NCBI RefSeq assembly: GCF_900141935.1
Contig: NZ_FQYX01000005.1
Coordinates: 124,001-188,000, forward strand
Direction: 5' to 3'
DNA from: Arenibacter nanhaiticus
Lineage (GTDB): Bacteria; Bacteroidota; Bacteroidia; Flavobacteriales; Flavobacteriaceae
DNA: 64,000 bases
Shown: positions 9,359 through 19,162 of the stretch, piece after piece
How positions within the stretch are numbered: the stretch's first letter is position 1
How the letters are laid out: every line of letters begins with the position of its first letter
Position numbers and translations under genes: made by a program
Notes under the pieces: generated by a model
Seen by the model: only the letters and a program-made list of their open reading frames with translations
Databases searched by the model: none
Told to the model about the DNA's origin: nothing

Positions 9359-12205
9359 TTGAAAACCAAAACCAACCTATTCATTCGTTTTTTATTCCTC
9401 GTAGTTGTCATGACATGCGGCAAAGGTATAGCCCAGCATACCAACGTGCTTTCCGCAACATTGACCGAAGAGAATAAAGAGATCAGCATTCAACAAGCCC
9501 TAGAATATGTAAACGACTCTAGGGACACCTTGTTGTTGCTATATTTTAACGATTGGGCCAATGCGTATGCCGATAAAAATACGGCTTTGGCAAAGCGGTT
9601 TTCCGAGGAGTTTAAAAAAGGCCTGCACTTGGCCAAAGATGAGGAACGAGGGTATACAAAGATTGTTAGCGTCGTAGACAATGATTATCAGGGATTAGTC
9701 TGGAATTATACTTCGGGACGTGATATAGTTAAAATAGATTTAAAGGAACCCTTGCTTCCAGGAAGCTCGGCAAAAATCTTCTTGACCTACAAAGTAAAGC
9801 TTCCTCCTAATAAATTCACCCCTTACGGATATGACAATAGAAGGAATTTTTATTTAAAAGACTGGTACCTTACTCCAGCCGTCTATGATGGTACCTGGCA
9901 TTTATATTCCAATAAAAACCTAGAAGATTTATATACAGGCATAACCAATACCACCATCAACCTATTTATTCCCAAGGACCTGTTTATAGCCTCCAATTTT
10001 TCTACAACCCATAAGGTCACACTATCTCATGGAAAACACATTACTTTGACCGGCATCAAGCAAAAGAGTTGTGAAATTATCCTAGCCCCTGTAAATCGTT
10101 TCACCAAACACCAAACCCCTAGCCTTAACCTGGTTACGGACTTGGAAACCTTCCGATATGATCCGATATCATCGGGAATTTCAATAAATAGAATTGCAGA
10201 TTTTATTCAAAAAAACCTGGGCGATTATCCACATCCACAGTTACTAGTCAGTGAAATAAATTACAACAAAGACCCCTTGTACGGTATCAACCAGTTACCA
10301 TCTTTTATCAGGCCTTATGAAGAGCAGTTTCAATTTGAAATGAAGGTTTTAAAAACCGCGCTTAACAGCATTGTTAAAGAAACTTTATTCCTAAATCCAA
10401 GAAAGGAAAAATGGGTTACAGACGCCATTGTAAACTACCTGATGATTGCCTTTGTGGAGGAGTATTATCCAGATCAAAAATTATTAGGGAAATTATCCTC
10501 GCTATGGGGGGTGCGAAATTTTCATCTGGCCCAAATGGATTTCAACGAGCAATATCCCTTATTGCAGATGTTATCGGCCCGTCGAAATTCGGATCAGTCC
10601 TTAAGGACGGAAAATGATTCTTTAATAAAATTCAACCAAAAAATAGCCAACAGGTACAAAGCAGGCTTAGGATTAGCGTATTTGGCAGACTACACTGGCA
10701 CCCATCAGGTTGATAATAGCATCAGAGCTTTTTACAAAAACTACCAGCTAAAACCTGTGACCGAAGCAGACTTTAAGTTTATGGTTGTTGAAGGATCCAA
10801 TAAGGATGTAAACTGGTTTTTTGACGAATATGTATCAACCACAAAAAAAATAGATTTTAAGATCAAGAATGTTGAGAAGACAACCGATTCTTTAAAAGTA
10901 ACTTTAAAGAACAAACAAGGAACCAATGTTCCTATTTCGCTATTTGGCATCAAGAACGACACTGTAGTTTCTAAATATTGGTTTACCAACATCACTTCGG
11001 AAAGGACTATTGTGATCCCAAAAAGCGGAGAAGAACGTTTAGTATTAAACTATGACCAAACCATTCCAGAATACAACCAAAGAGATAACTGGAAATCTTT
11101 AAACGGATTTTTCTCGAGCAATAAAAAAATAAAATTCCAATTTTTTAAGGATGCCGAAGACCCGTATTACTATCAGGTTTTTTATGTCCCAGTTTTGGCC
11201 TTCAACCTATACGACGGATTGACCCCAGGATTGCGCCTTCACAACAAAACCCTTTTAGAGAGGCCCTTTGTTTTCGATTTTTCGCCCTCCTATGCCACTT
11301 CTGAAAAATCTTTAGTTGGGTACGGGAAATTCAATTTCAGGGATTATCACGGCAAAAGCGGATTATACGTAACCAACTATTCTTTAACAGGATACACCTC
11401 TCATTTCCAAAAAAACTCTCGATACAGCACTATAAGCCCGGCCGTAGGCTTTGGATGGCGACCAAGCAATTTATTGCTTAACAAAAGATCTTCCTTAGTA
11501 TTGCGTTCCGTCAACGTTTTCAGGGATCTCGATCCAAATTTAAAAGAAACCGATTTGGAAACAGAACCAGATTACAGCGTTTTTAATATCAAATACACCA
11601 ATACTTCCAACAACATTTTAAACTATTTATCTTGGTCCGTAGACGCCCAATATTCTAATAAATTTAGCAAAGTAGCCTACGAATTGGAATACCGTAAACT
11701 GTTTCAAAACAACAGACAGTTTAATTTCCGATTCTTTGCCGGGAAATTTTTACGCAACGAAACTGCAGGATCGACGGATTTTTTCAGTTTTGCATTAGAC
11801 CGGCCAACCGACTACCTTTTCGATTATGAATTCTTAGGAAGATCAGAAGGCGAGGGCATCTATAGCCAACAAATAATTATTGCCGAAGGTGGCTTTAAGT
11901 CAAAGTTAGCCTACCCCTACGCCAACGATTGGATGACAACTGTTAATTCGAGCATAAATATTTGGCGGTGGATTGAGCTCTACGGGGACTTTGGCTTTGT
12001 AAAAAACAAAGGGATTTCACCTAAAATGGTATACGATTCTGGAATTCGCCTGAATCTATTGACCGATTATTTCGAATTATACCTGCCTTTATACTCCAAT
12101 AACGGTTGGGAAATAGCCCAATCACAGTACGATCAAAAAATTAGATTTGTTATAACCTTTAGCCCAAGAACCCTAACTGGCCTATTTACTAGGAAATGGT
12201 TTTAA
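9359..12205 (+). CDS. M1-peptidase-like exported protein with C-terminal beta-barrel
   Basis: 948 residues read from a TTG codon; that start gives a proper signal peptide (MKTKTNLFIRFLFLVVVMTCGKGIAQ-like, cleaved after about residue 25), whereas the next ATG would remove its basic end. Residues 30-270 resemble the N-terminal beta domain of M1 aminopeptidases. Residues 300-480 resemble the helical catalytic domain, but no HExxH zinc motif is present; the equivalent stretch reads WVTDAIVNYLMIAFVEEYYP. The last 380 residues alternate aromatic and polar residues and end in RKWF, as in outer-membrane beta-barrels. The protein is therefore probably an outer-membrane protein with a non-catalytic peptidase-like periplasmic domain. 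Confidence 0.72.
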   Translation: MKTKTNLFIRFLFLVVVMTCGKGIAQHTNVLSATLTEENKEISIQQALEYVNDSRDTLLLLYFNDWANAYADKNTALAKRFSEEFKKGLHLAKDEERGYTKIVSVVDNDYQGLVWNYTSGRDIVKIDLKEPLLPGSSAKIFLTYKVKLPPNKFTPYGYDNRRNFYLKDWYLTPAVYDGTWHLYSNKNLEDLYTGITNTTINLFIPKDLFIASNFSTTHKVTLSHGKHITLTGIKQKSCEIILAPVNRFTKHQTPSLNLVTDLETFRYDPISSGISINRIADFIQKNLGDYPHPQLLVSEINYNKDPLYGINQLPSFIRPYEEQFQFEMKVLKTALNSIVKETLFLNPRKEKWVTDAIVNYLMIAFVEEYYPDQKLLGKLSSLWGVRNFHLAQMDFNEQYPLLQMLSARRNSDQSLRTENDSLIKFNQKIANRYKAGLGLAYLADYTGTHQVDNSIRAFYKNYQLKPVTEADFKFMVVEGSNKDVNWFFDEYVSTTKKIDFKIKNVEKTTDSLKVTLKNKQGTNVPISLFGIKNDTVVSKYWFTNITSERTIVIPKSGEERLVLNYDQTIPEYNQRDNWKSLNGFFSSNKKIKFQFFKDAEDPYYYQVFYVPVLAFNLYDGLTPGLRLHNKTLLERPFVFDFSPSYATSEKSLVGYGKFNFRDYHGKSGLYVTNYSLTGYTSHFQKNSRYSTISPAVGFGWRPSNLLLNKRSSLVLRSVNVFRDLDPNLKETDLETEPDYSVFNIKYTNTSNNILNYLSWSVDAQYSNKFSKVAYELEYRKLFQNNRQFNFRFFAGKFLRNETAGSTDFFSFALDRPTDYLFDYEFLGRSEGEGIYSQQIIIAEGGFKSKLAYPYANDWMTTVNSSINIWRWIELYGDFGFVKNKGISPKMVYDSGIRLNLLTDYFELYLPLYSNNGWEIAQSQYDQKIRFVITFSPRTLTGLFTRKWF

Positions 12206-12314
12206 ACAATTATTATATTCCTAGAATTGTAGTGTATTTTTTATCATATTGTTATTTTAGAAAAATCTAAGGATTATTCTTTAAACATTATTCATCATTA
12301 TAGCTTTCTATAGG

Positions 12315-12345
12315 TTGCAAAAACCATTCTGATTTGATATTTTTG
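12315..12345 (+). promoter_or_regulatory. Flavobacterial promoter of the E1 dehydrogenase gene
   Basis: TTG at 12315-12317 and TATTTTTG at 12338-12345 are separated by 20 bp, fitting the Bacteroidota consensus TTG-N(17-23)-TAnnTTTG. The start codon follows 21 bp downstream. Confidence 0.6.
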
Positions 12346-12366
12346 TGAGAAACCATTTGTTCTATA

Positions 12367-14778
12367 ATGAATATAAACTCCAAAGTAAGCAATGACATCT
12401 CTTTCGATGATTTTCAAGTACAAATACTGAAAGACTACGAAATAGCTGTCACCAGTAGAGAATGTAGCCTATTAGGGCGAAGGGAAGTCTTAACAGGAAA
12501 GGCAAAATTCGGAATCTTTGGCGATGGCAAAGAATTGCCGCAATTGGCCATGGCCCGTTCTTTCCGCAATGGAGATTTTAGAAGTGGGTATTACCGCGAC
12601 CAAACCTTTATGATGGCGCTAGGCCTCCTTACTCCCAAAAACTTTTTTCACGGACTATACGCTACTACGGATTTAACCAAGGACCCTATGAGCGGCGGCA
12701 GGCAAATGGGAGGGCATTTTTCTACCTTTAGCCTTAACGAAGATGGTAGTTGGAAAGATCTTACGAAACAAAAAAATAGCAGCTCGGACATTTCTTGTAC
12801 TTCTGGCCAAATGCCAAGATTACTAGGATTGGCACAGGCTTCAAAAATATACAGAAATGTCAAGGGTTTAAAAGGGGACAAATTTTCGGTCAACGGAAAT
12901 GAGGTTGCATGGGGTACCATTGGAAATGCCAGTACTAGTGAAGGTGCCTTTTTTGAAACCATCAACGCTGCGGGGGTATTGCAAGTGCCTATGGTCATCA
13001 GTGTTTGGGACGACCATTATGGAATTTCGGTACATGCAAAACACCAGACAACCAAGGAAGATATTTCTGAAGTTTTAAGTGGATTTCAACGCGATAAGGA
13101 AAAAGCCGGTTTCGAGATCCTTAAAGTCAAGGGATGGGATTATACCGCATTGATTCACGCCTATGAAAACGCCGCGGATATCGCTAGGGAACAACATGTT
13201 CCCGTGCTTGTCCATGTAACGGAACTTACCCAGCCCCAAGGGCACTCCACTTCAGGATCGCATGAGCGTTATAAAAGTGAAAAACGACTGGAATGGGAAA
13301 GGGAAAATGATTGCAACAAACGCTACAGGGAGTGGATTTTAGAAAATAAAATTGCCACAGAAGAGGACTTAAAAATTCTCGAAAAAAACATAAAAAAACA
13401 AATAAGGACAGCGAAAAAAGAAGCCTGGGAAGAATTTTTAGCACCTCATAAAGCGCAGAAAAAAGCCCTTGTACAATTATTGGATAATGTTTCCAATGGC
13501 AGTGCCAACAAAAATTTCATTATCAAACTTAAAAACGATTTGATAGCGATCGAGGAACCTATCAAGAAAGACTTGGCTTCCAAAGCGCGAAAAGCAATAC
13601 GCTATTTGATAGGTGAAAACAGCGTCGAAAAAGAAGCCTTGGTCAAATGGACCCAGCAGTTTTTAGCGGATTCACAATCAAAATTCAGTTCACATTTATA
13701 CAATGAATTGGATAATAATGCCCTTAATGTTCCTGAGGTAAAACCCACCTATGATGCGGATGCCGAGAAAATAGATGGCAGAGTAATTTTAAGGGACAAT
13801 TTTGACCTCTTATTTGAAAGACATAAAGAAGCCTTAATTTTCGGAGAAGATACAGGAGCGATAGGCGATGTAAACCAAGGACTGGAAGGGCTGCAGAAAA
13901 AATATGGGGAGTTAAGGGTTGCCGACACCGGCATTAGAGAAGCCACCATAATAGGACAAGGAATAGGGATGGCTATGAGAGGACTGCGTCCAATAGCTGA
14001 AATTCAATATTTAGATTATATCTTCTACGCACTTTATACCTTGACCGATGATTTAGCGACCCTGCTTTACAGAACCGTAGGGAAGCAAAAAGCCCCCTTG
14101 ATCGTTAGGACCCGTGGGCACCGTTTAGAAGGAATATGGCACTCTGGATCCCAGATGGGAGGCCTAATACACCTATTACGAGGCATGTATATTCTAGTTC
14201 CTAGAAACATGACCAAAGCAGCTGGATTCTATAATACCTTAATGAAGGGAAATGAACCCGCATTATTGATCGAAAGTCTAAACGGATACCGCCTAAAAGA
14301 ACCCCTACCCAATAACTTAGGGGAGCTATGTACTCCAATCGGGGTCGTAGAAACCGTAAGAGAAGGAGAAGATATTACCTTGCTTTCTTATGGCTCTACG
14401 CTTAGGATTGTTTTACAGGCAGCAAAGGAATTACAAGAAGTAGGAATCAACGCAGAAGTTATTGACGCTCAATCCTTATTGCCTTTTGATATTAAGCACG
14501 ATGTTGTAAAAAGTGTTCAAAAGACAAATCGATTGTTAATTATAGACGAGGATGTGCCCGGTGCTTGTTCTGCTTATTTAATGCATGAAGTTGTTGAAAA
14601 ACAAGGCGCTTACAAGTATTTGGATAGCGCCCCGCAAACACTCACCTCTAAACCGCACAGGCCTGCCTATGCAACGGATGGTGATTATTTCTCCAAGCCT
14701 AACCTCGAGGATATTTTTGAAAAAGTGTACAGCATTATGCATGAGTCGGATCCCAAAAGTTTTCCCGCCTTTATCTAA
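12367..14778 (+). CDS. Fused alpha/beta E1 subunit of a branched-chain 2-oxoacid dehydrogenase
   Basis: 803 residues in which the E1-alpha (about 1-400) and E1-beta (about 450-803) subunits are joined in one chain, as is usual in Bacteroidota. The thiamine-diphosphate region of the alpha part is seen in GTIGNASTSEGAFFETINAA and in the MGGRQMGGHF-like stretch. The beta part shows FGEDTGAIGDVNQGLEG and GIREATIIGQGIGMAMRG. It should decarboxylate 2-oxoisovalerate-type acids and pass the acyl group to lipoyl E2. No E2 or E3 lies beside it. It may feed branched fatty-acid precursors, in contrast to the biosynthetic ilv/leu genes later in the window. Substrate choice is inferred from family. Confidence 0.88.
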   Translation: MNINSKVSNDISFDDFQVQILKDYEIAVTSRECSLLGRREVLTGKAKFGIFGDGKELPQLAMARSFRNGDFRSGYYRDQTFMMALGLLTPKNFFHGLYATTDLTKDPMSGGRQMGGHFSTFSLNEDGSWKDLTKQKNSSSDISCTSGQMPRLLGLAQASKIYRNVKGLKGDKFSVNGNEVAWGTIGNASTSEGAFFETINAAGVLQVPMVISVWDDHYGISVHAKHQTTKEDISEVLSGFQRDKEKAGFEILKVKGWDYTALIHAYENAADIAREQHVPVLVHVTELTQPQGHSTSGSHERYKSEKRLEWERENDCNKRYREWILENKIATEEDLKILEKNIKKQIRTAKKEAWEEFLAPHKAQKKALVQLLDNVSNGSANKNFIIKLKNDLIAIEEPIKKDLASKARKAIRYLIGENSVEKEALVKWTQQFLADSQSKFSSHLYNELDNNALNVPEVKPTYDADAEKIDGRVILRDNFDLLFERHKEALIFGEDTGAIGDVNQGLEGLQKKYGELRVADTGIREATIIGQGIGMAMRGLRPIAEIQYLDYIFYALYTLTDDLATLLYRTVGKQKAPLIVRTRGHRLEGIWHSGSQMGGLIHLLRGMYILVPRNMTKAAGFYNTLMKGNEPALLIESLNGYRLKEPLPNNLGELCTPIGVVETVREGEDITLLSYGSTLRIVLQAAKELQEVGINAEVIDAQSLLPFDIKHDVVKSVQKTNRLLIIDEDVPGACSAYLMHEVVEKQGAYKYLDSAPQTLTSKPHRPAYATDGDYFSKPNLEDIFEKVYSIMHESDPKSFPAFI

Positions 14779-14830
14779 AGCAGGGTAAAAACAAGAAAAA
14801 GATTTACCTTGTTTAAGATACATATCACAT

Positions 14831-14870
14831 AAAAAGACACCTCCACAATAATCGGAGGTGTCTTTTTTTT
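14831..14870 (+). terminator. Intrinsic terminator after the E1 gene
   Basis: Perfect 14-bp stem AAAAAGACACCTCC (14831-14844) / GGAGGTGTCTTTTT (14854-14867) with a 9-nt loop and a T tract running to 14870. Confidence 0.92.
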
Positions 14871-14937
14871 ATTTTTCATTTAAATAGAAACACATAAAAT
14901 TATGGTTATTTTAGCCTTAAAAAGATAAAATTACTAC

Positions 14938-15315
14938 ATGAAAAATTCCATTTTAAAAGACATTGGACTTGCGTTTTTACGGATGGGTGCCGCTGCCATG
15001 ATGATCACCCACGGATTGCCTAAATTTCAAAAACTCGTCAGCGGAAATCTTCAATTTGCTGACCCTATTGGTATTGGAAGTACACCTTCCTTAATACTAA
15101 CGGTACTAGCCGAGTTCGTATGTCCCATTCTAATTTTTGTAGGATTTAAAACGCGTTTGGCTAGCGTACCAGTTGTAATTACCATGTTGGTCGCTGGTTT
15201 GATAGTGCATGCTTCCGACCCGTTTAAAACAAAAGAGATGGCACTTTTATATGCCCTTATCTTCATTACCATTTTAGTATTGGGACCAGGAAAATATAGT
15301 TTGGACAGAAAGTAA
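14938..15315 (+). CDS. DoxX family membrane protein
   Basis: 125 residues with about four hydrophobic segments and the DoxX signature near the N-terminus (GLAFLRMGAAAMMITHGLPKF) followed by FVCPILIFVGFKTRLAS. DoxX proteins are small inner-membrane proteins of varied or unknown role, some linked to thiosulfate or redox metabolism. It is a single-gene unit between two terminator hairpins, so nothing can be inferred from an operon. Confidence 0.85.
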   Translation: MKNSILKDIGLAFLRMGAAAMMITHGLPKFQKLVSGNLQFADPIGIGSTPSLILTVLAEFVCPILIFVGFKTRLASVPVVITMLVAGLIVHASDPFKTKEMALLYALIFITILVLGPGKYSLDRK

Positions 15316-15323
15316 ATTAAAGA

Positions 15324-15354
15324 TACCAATGGGTGTTACAATCACCCATTGGTA
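15324..15354. terminator. Bidirectional terminator between convergent DoxX and holA genes
   Basis: Perfect 12-bp inverted repeat TACCAATGGGTG (15324-15335) / CACCCATTGGTA (15343-15354) with a 7-nt loop. It begins 2 bp past the holA stop and 8 bp past the doxX stop. The flanks are AT-rich rather than strong T tracts. Confidence 0.75.
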
Positions 15355-15355
15355 G

Positions 15356-16354
15356 TTAAAATATTCTTATCAATAATTCTTTTAGAAGATCTTGTTGAGT
15401 CATTCCGGCCCCTACTCCTTTTCCTTTTACATCTAATTGCCTTAAATGCGACACTATTTCGCTCACCCTTCTCATAGGATAATTTTTTGCCGCTAACTGA
15501 ATTTCAGGAACCAAAAAAGGTCTAACCCCAAGGGACGATACAACATTTGCTTTAGAATGGTCTTTTAAACCGTGATACCCCAACAACTGAATAAAGAAAG
15601 AATACAACAAGGAAACGGTCAACACAAAGGGGTTGTCCTTAGGATTCTGCGAGAAGTAATTCACTATCCTAGCCGCCTTTACAAAGTCGCGTTCTATAAC
15701 GGCTTTTTTTAATTCAAAATTGTTGTAATCTTTACTAATCCCAATATTAAGCTCTATTGCTTCTGGCGTAATTTCTACACCCTTTGGAACCATCATACAC
15801 AATTTATCCAGCTCTTTATCGATCCTTCCTAAATCTGTCCCTAAAAATTCTACCAATAATTCGGCCGCTTTATGGGTTATCCCATAGCCTTTAACCTTTA
15901 ACACCTTTTTAATCCAGTCTGCGACCTTGTTTTCATATAATTTTTTGCTCTCAAAAAAGACACCTTTTTTTTGAATTTCCTTATAGAGCTTTTTTCTTTT
16001 ATCTAGTTTACTGTTCTTATAGCATACAACCAAAACTGTAGAAGGTTGTGGTTGTTCGGCATATGCTGCCAACCCTTCTATGGTACGAGACAAATGTTGT
16101 GCTTCTTTCACAATTACCACCTGCCGCTCTGCCATCATAGGATACCTTTTGGCGTTCCCTACAACATCTTCGACAGTGACGTCCTTCCCGTATAGCACCA
16201 CTTGGTTAAACCCACGTTCTTCCTCTGATAGAATACTTTTTTCTATGAACTCGGAAATCTTATCTATAAAATAAGGTTCCTCTCCGGTCAGAAAATATAT
16301 TGGTGCTATATTTCCTTTTTTTATATTGCCAACAATCAGTTTTACTTCATCCAT
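15356..16354 (-). CDS. holA: DNA polymerase III subunit delta
   Basis: 332 residues. The order of motifs is that of HolA: IYFLTGEEPYFIDKISEFIE at the N-terminus, the AKRYPMMAERQVVIVKEAQ stretch, a lysine-rich connector (YKNSKLDKRKKLYK), and the C-terminal collar domain ending QQDLLKELLIRIF. Delta opens the beta sliding clamp within the clamp loader. The start at 16354 is 26 bp from the divergent start of the HsdR_N-like gene, so the two share a very short promoter region. Confidence 0.93.
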   Translation of the reverse strand: MDEVKLIVGNIKKGNIAPIYFLTGEEPYFIDKISEFIEKSILSEEERGFNQVVLYGKDVTVEDVVGNAKRYPMMAERQVVIVKEAQHLSRTIEGLAAYAEQPQPSTVLVVCYKNSKLDKRKKLYKEIQKKGVFFESKKLYENKVADWIKKVLKVKGYGITHKAAELLVEFLGTDLGRIDKELDKLCMMVPKGVEITPEAIELNIGISKDYNNFELKKAVIERDFVKAARIVNYFSQNPKDNPFVLTVSLLYSFFIQLLGYHGLKDHSKANVVSSLGVRPFLVPEIQLAAKNYPMRRVSEIVSHLRQLDVKGKGVGAGMTQQDLLKELLIRIF

Positions 16355-16380
16355 TTAAAAAAATTCATCAACTTTGCCCT

Positions 16381-16830
16381 ATGCAGCCATTAAATTACCC
16401 CGCATATGACTTTCGATTCAAAAATAGGGAAAATAAAGTCTATATATTTGATGCCGTCCGCAAAAAATTTGTGGTTTTACAACCCGAGGAATGGGTACGG
16501 CAACATGTTGTACAACACTTGGTATCCGAAAAAAAATACCCCATCAGCCATATCAATGTCGAAAAACAACTCACTGTCAATAAATTAAAAAAAAGGTATG
16601 ACGTGGTTATTTTCAACCCTAGCGGGACTATTGAAGTCCTCGTGGAGTGCAAAGCACCAAAAGTAGTCATCACTCAGCAGGTCTTTGATCAAATTGCCAG
16701 GTACAATCTTCAATTAAAAGCGAAGTATTTGATCGTTACCAATGGCTTAGATCATTTTTTTTGTGAAATGGACTTTGAGAATGAACAATATAATTTTTTA
16801 AGAGACATCCCCGATTACAAGGTCCGGTAA
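16381..16830 (+). CDS. Type I restriction HsdR N-terminal-like protein
   Basis: 149 residues. The PD-(D/E)xK nuclease core is seen as YDVVIFNPSGTIEVLVECKAPK (D...E-x-K), as in the HSDR_N_2 domain. Stand-alone proteins of this size are widespread in Bacteroidota beside holA and are not part of a restriction system here, since no HsdM or HsdS is present. The start at 16381 is preferred over an upstream start at 16300, which would read back into holA; a CAACTTTG sequence just before the ATG resembles the TAnnTTTG element and suggests a nearly leaderless mRNA. Confidence 0.85.
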   Translation: MQPLNYPAYDFRFKNRENKVYIFDAVRKKFVVLQPEEWVRQHVVQHLVSEKKYPISHINVEKQLTVNKLKKRYDVVIFNPSGTIEVLVECKAPKVVITQQVFDQIARYNLQLKAKYLIVTNGLDHFFCEMDFENEQYNFLRDIPDYKVR

Positions 16831-17052
16831 GACTAGGCTGTCCTCTATCACAAAAGAGAAAGGACATTTACCTCTAAGCTCACCTTTGCCATTATATAGA
16901 TCCACGCGCATTTTTCTATTTCCTTAATAATGGCGGTGCAGCGACCCCTAATCATATATAGGAGTGGAATTAGAAAATAAATCTTTAAATTGCCCTCTTA
17001 ACCAAAGTTTAATCAAAAACCCGAATCGCCATAATATTCGGGACTCACATAG

Positions 17053-18057
17053 ATGTCAAAAATAGCAATCGTTATACTTAACTGGAACGGAAAAGTTCTT
17101 TTGGAAAAATTTCTCCCTTCCGTAATCAAATATTCCAAGGGCGCAGATATATATGTAGCCGACAATGCATCAACCGATACATCTGTTCCTTTTATCAAAG
17201 CAAACTTCCCGTCGATAAAAATCGTTCAAAACACAGAAAACGGCGGTTATGCTAAGGGATACAACGACGCCTTAAAACATGTAAAGGCGGAAATTTATTG
17301 CCTGTTAAATTCAGATGTAGAAGTCACCCCAAACTGGCTGCTCCCGATAGAAAATGAATTTAACCGTAACCCTGAAGCGGCTATACTGCAGCCAAAAATA
17401 TTGGATTACAACCAAAAACATTTGTTTGAATATGCCGGCGCAGCAGGTGGCTTTATGGATCAGTTAGGATATCCTTTTTGCAGGGGCCGAATATTCCAGG
17501 AAATAGAGCAGGATAAGGGACAATACAATGACCTTAAAGAAATATTTTGGGCCTCTGGCGCCTGTTTTTTTATAAGAAGCGAGGTTTTTCACAAATTTCG
17601 GGGCTTCGATGAGGATTATTTTGCCCATCAGGAAGAAATAGACCTATGTTGGCGAGCAAAAAACCATGGGTACAAAGTCTTTTATGTAGGGACCTCACAG
17701 GTGTATCACGTAGGCGGATCGACCCTAGATACTATGAATCCCAATAAAACGATGTACAATTTCAGGAACTCTTTATTCTCAATCCTGAAGAATCTACCGT
17801 TAAAAAAGTCCCTACTCATTATATTTTTACGGCTTTTACTCGACGGAATTGCCGGGATGAACTATGTTTTTCAGGGTAAATTCGACCATTGTTGGGCCAT
17901 TTTTAGGGCTCATTTGAGTTTTTACAAGCATTTTCCAAAAATGTTAAAGAAAAGAGAAACAGACAATTTTACTACTAATTATTTCATAACCAAGTCTATT
18001 GTATGGGCACACTACGTATATCATGTGAAAAACTTTAACGTTTTAGTAAAATATTAA
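17053..18057 (+). CDS. Family 2 glycosyltransferase (rhamnosyltransferase-like)
   Basis: 334 residues with a GT2/GT-A fold: the start IAIVILNWNGKVLLEKFLPSV, the nucleotide-sugar site VADNASTD, and the DxD-like LLNSDVEV at about residues 85-92. Later residues include WASGACFFIRSEVF and GFDEDYFAHQEEIDLCWR, the ED-type acceptor/catalytic region. A hydrophobic stretch in the C-terminal third (SLLIIFLRLLLDGIAG) suggests membrane association. It probably adds a sugar to a cell-surface polysaccharide; the sugar is unknown. It stands alone rather than in a polysaccharide cluster. Confidence 0.9.
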   Translation: MSKIAIVILNWNGKVLLEKFLPSVIKYSKGADIYVADNASTDTSVPFIKANFPSIKIVQNTENGGYAKGYNDALKHVKAEIYCLLNSDVEVTPNWLLPIENEFNRNPEAAILQPKILDYNQKHLFEYAGAAGGFMDQLGYPFCRGRIFQEIEQDKGQYNDLKEIFWASGACFFIRSEVFHKFRGFDEDYFAHQEEIDLCWRAKNHGYKVFYVGTSQVYHVGGSTLDTMNPNKTMYNFRNSLFSILKNLPLKKSLLIIFLRLLLDGIAGMNYVFQGKFDHCWAIFRAHLSFYKHFPKMLKKRETDNFTTNYFITKSIVWAHYVYHVKNFNVLVKY

Positions 18058-18102
18058 CGAATAAGCACTAGTAAGACCCTTCTTTTTATATATTTTTACC
18101 CT

Positions 18103-18110
18103 TACTTTTG
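18103..18110 (+). promoter_or_regulatory. Probable -7 element of the OmpA gene
   Basis: TACTTTTG matches TAnnTTTG and lies 51 bp before the start codon. No clear TTG is seen at the -33 position. Confidence 0.45.
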
Positions 18111-18161
18111 GAAACTTATAGAGAACCAAAATTTTAAACTATTAACACTATTTAAATAATT

Positions 18162-19001
18162 ATGAAAAAAATCATTTTAGGCTGTTTAGGAGTGACCCTT
18201 TTGTTATCCTCATGTGTATCATCAAAAAAATACGCTAATCTAGAGGCCAAACAAAAAGAAACACAAGATTTATTAAATTCAGCTACGGTTAAATTAAACA
18301 CTTGTTTAGCTAACACTTCTAGAATGCAAACTTTAGAAGAGCAAAACGCATTCTTAAAAGCTAACAACCAAGAGTTAATCAACAACATGGGTAATTTAAC
18401 TACCCTAACAAGCAAAGGGGCTGCCAACTTAGAGAAGTCTTTAGAGAGCCTGAGAGAAAAAGACCTTACTATCAGAAAATTAAACGATGCTATCACAAGA
18501 AGAGATTCTGTGAACTTATCTTTAGTTCAGAGCTTAAAAGGTGTTCTTGGAAACTTGGATGATGAAGATATTGAAATCAGCGTAGAAAAAGGAGTTGTAT
18601 TCGTTTCTATCTCTGACAAATTATTATTTAGCAGCGGAAGCTACAATGTAACTTCAAAGGCTAAGGAAGTTTTAGGAAAAGTTGCCAAGGTAGTTAACAA
18701 CAAGCCAGATTTTGAATTTATGGTAGAAGGTCACACTGACACTGTACCTTACAAGAGCAACGCTGTCATTAAAGACAACTGGGATCTTTCTGTAAAACGT
18801 GCTACTTCTGTTGTTCGTATCTTACAAAATGAATTCGGTGTAGATCCTAAGCGTATGACTGCTGCTGGAAGATCTGAATACATCCCTGTATCTGCTACTG
18901 ATAAGGCTAAAAACAGAAGAACCCGTATCGTTGTTCTTCCTAAAATCGACCAATTCTACAGCATGATCGAAGAAGGAATGAAAGATCCTAAGATCAACTA
19001 A
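18162..19001 (+). CDS. OmpA family lipoprotein
   Basis: 279 residues. A lipobox LLLSSC puts the lipidated Cys at residue 18. Residues 25-110 form a coiled coil. The C-terminal OmpA domain (about 140-265) has the diaminopimelate-binding signature: VEGHTDTVPY and the NWDLSVKRATSVV stretch carry the key Asp and Arg. It should tether the outer membrane to peptidoglycan. The gene has its own promoter element and a strong terminator. Its codon use is T/A-ending and regular, consistent with high expression. A degenerate paralogue is encoded at 24926-25735. Confidence 0.93.
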   Translation: MKKIILGCLGVTLLLSSCVSSKKYANLEAKQKETQDLLNSATVKLNTCLANTSRMQTLEEQNAFLKANNQELINNMGNLTTLTSKGAANLEKSLESLREKDLTIRKLNDAITRRDSVNLSLVQSLKGVLGNLDDEDIEISVEKGVVFVSISDKLLFSSGSYNVTSKAKEVLGKVAKVVNNKPDFEFMVEGHTDTVPYKSNAVIKDNWDLSVKRATSVVRILQNEFGVDPKRMTAAGRSEYIPVSATDKAKNRRTRIVVLPKIDQFYSMIEEGMKDPKIN

Positions 19002-19022
19002 GACATATCTTTTTTAAAAGAG

Positions 19023-19051
19023 AAAAAGCGACCTAATGGGTCGCTTTTTTT
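19023..19051 (+). terminator. Intrinsic terminator of the OmpA gene
   Basis: Stem AAAAAGCGACC (19023-19033) / GGTCGCTTTTT (19039-19049), 5-nt loop, T tract to 19051. Confidence 0.92.
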
Positions 19052-19162
19052 ATTTCTATACTTTTTTAAAAATGTCGCTTTGGACGTTTTTTATAAAAAG
19101 AAGCGGATACAAATTATAGCATAATCTCTGCGAAATCCCCATTCTTCTTGGTATTATAGTAT

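Noticed and set aside
16381-16830. Restriction-modification system at the HsdR_N-like gene
   Set aside because: No HsdM, HsdS or helicase domain nearby; the stand-alone protein is a common housekeeping neighbour of holA.
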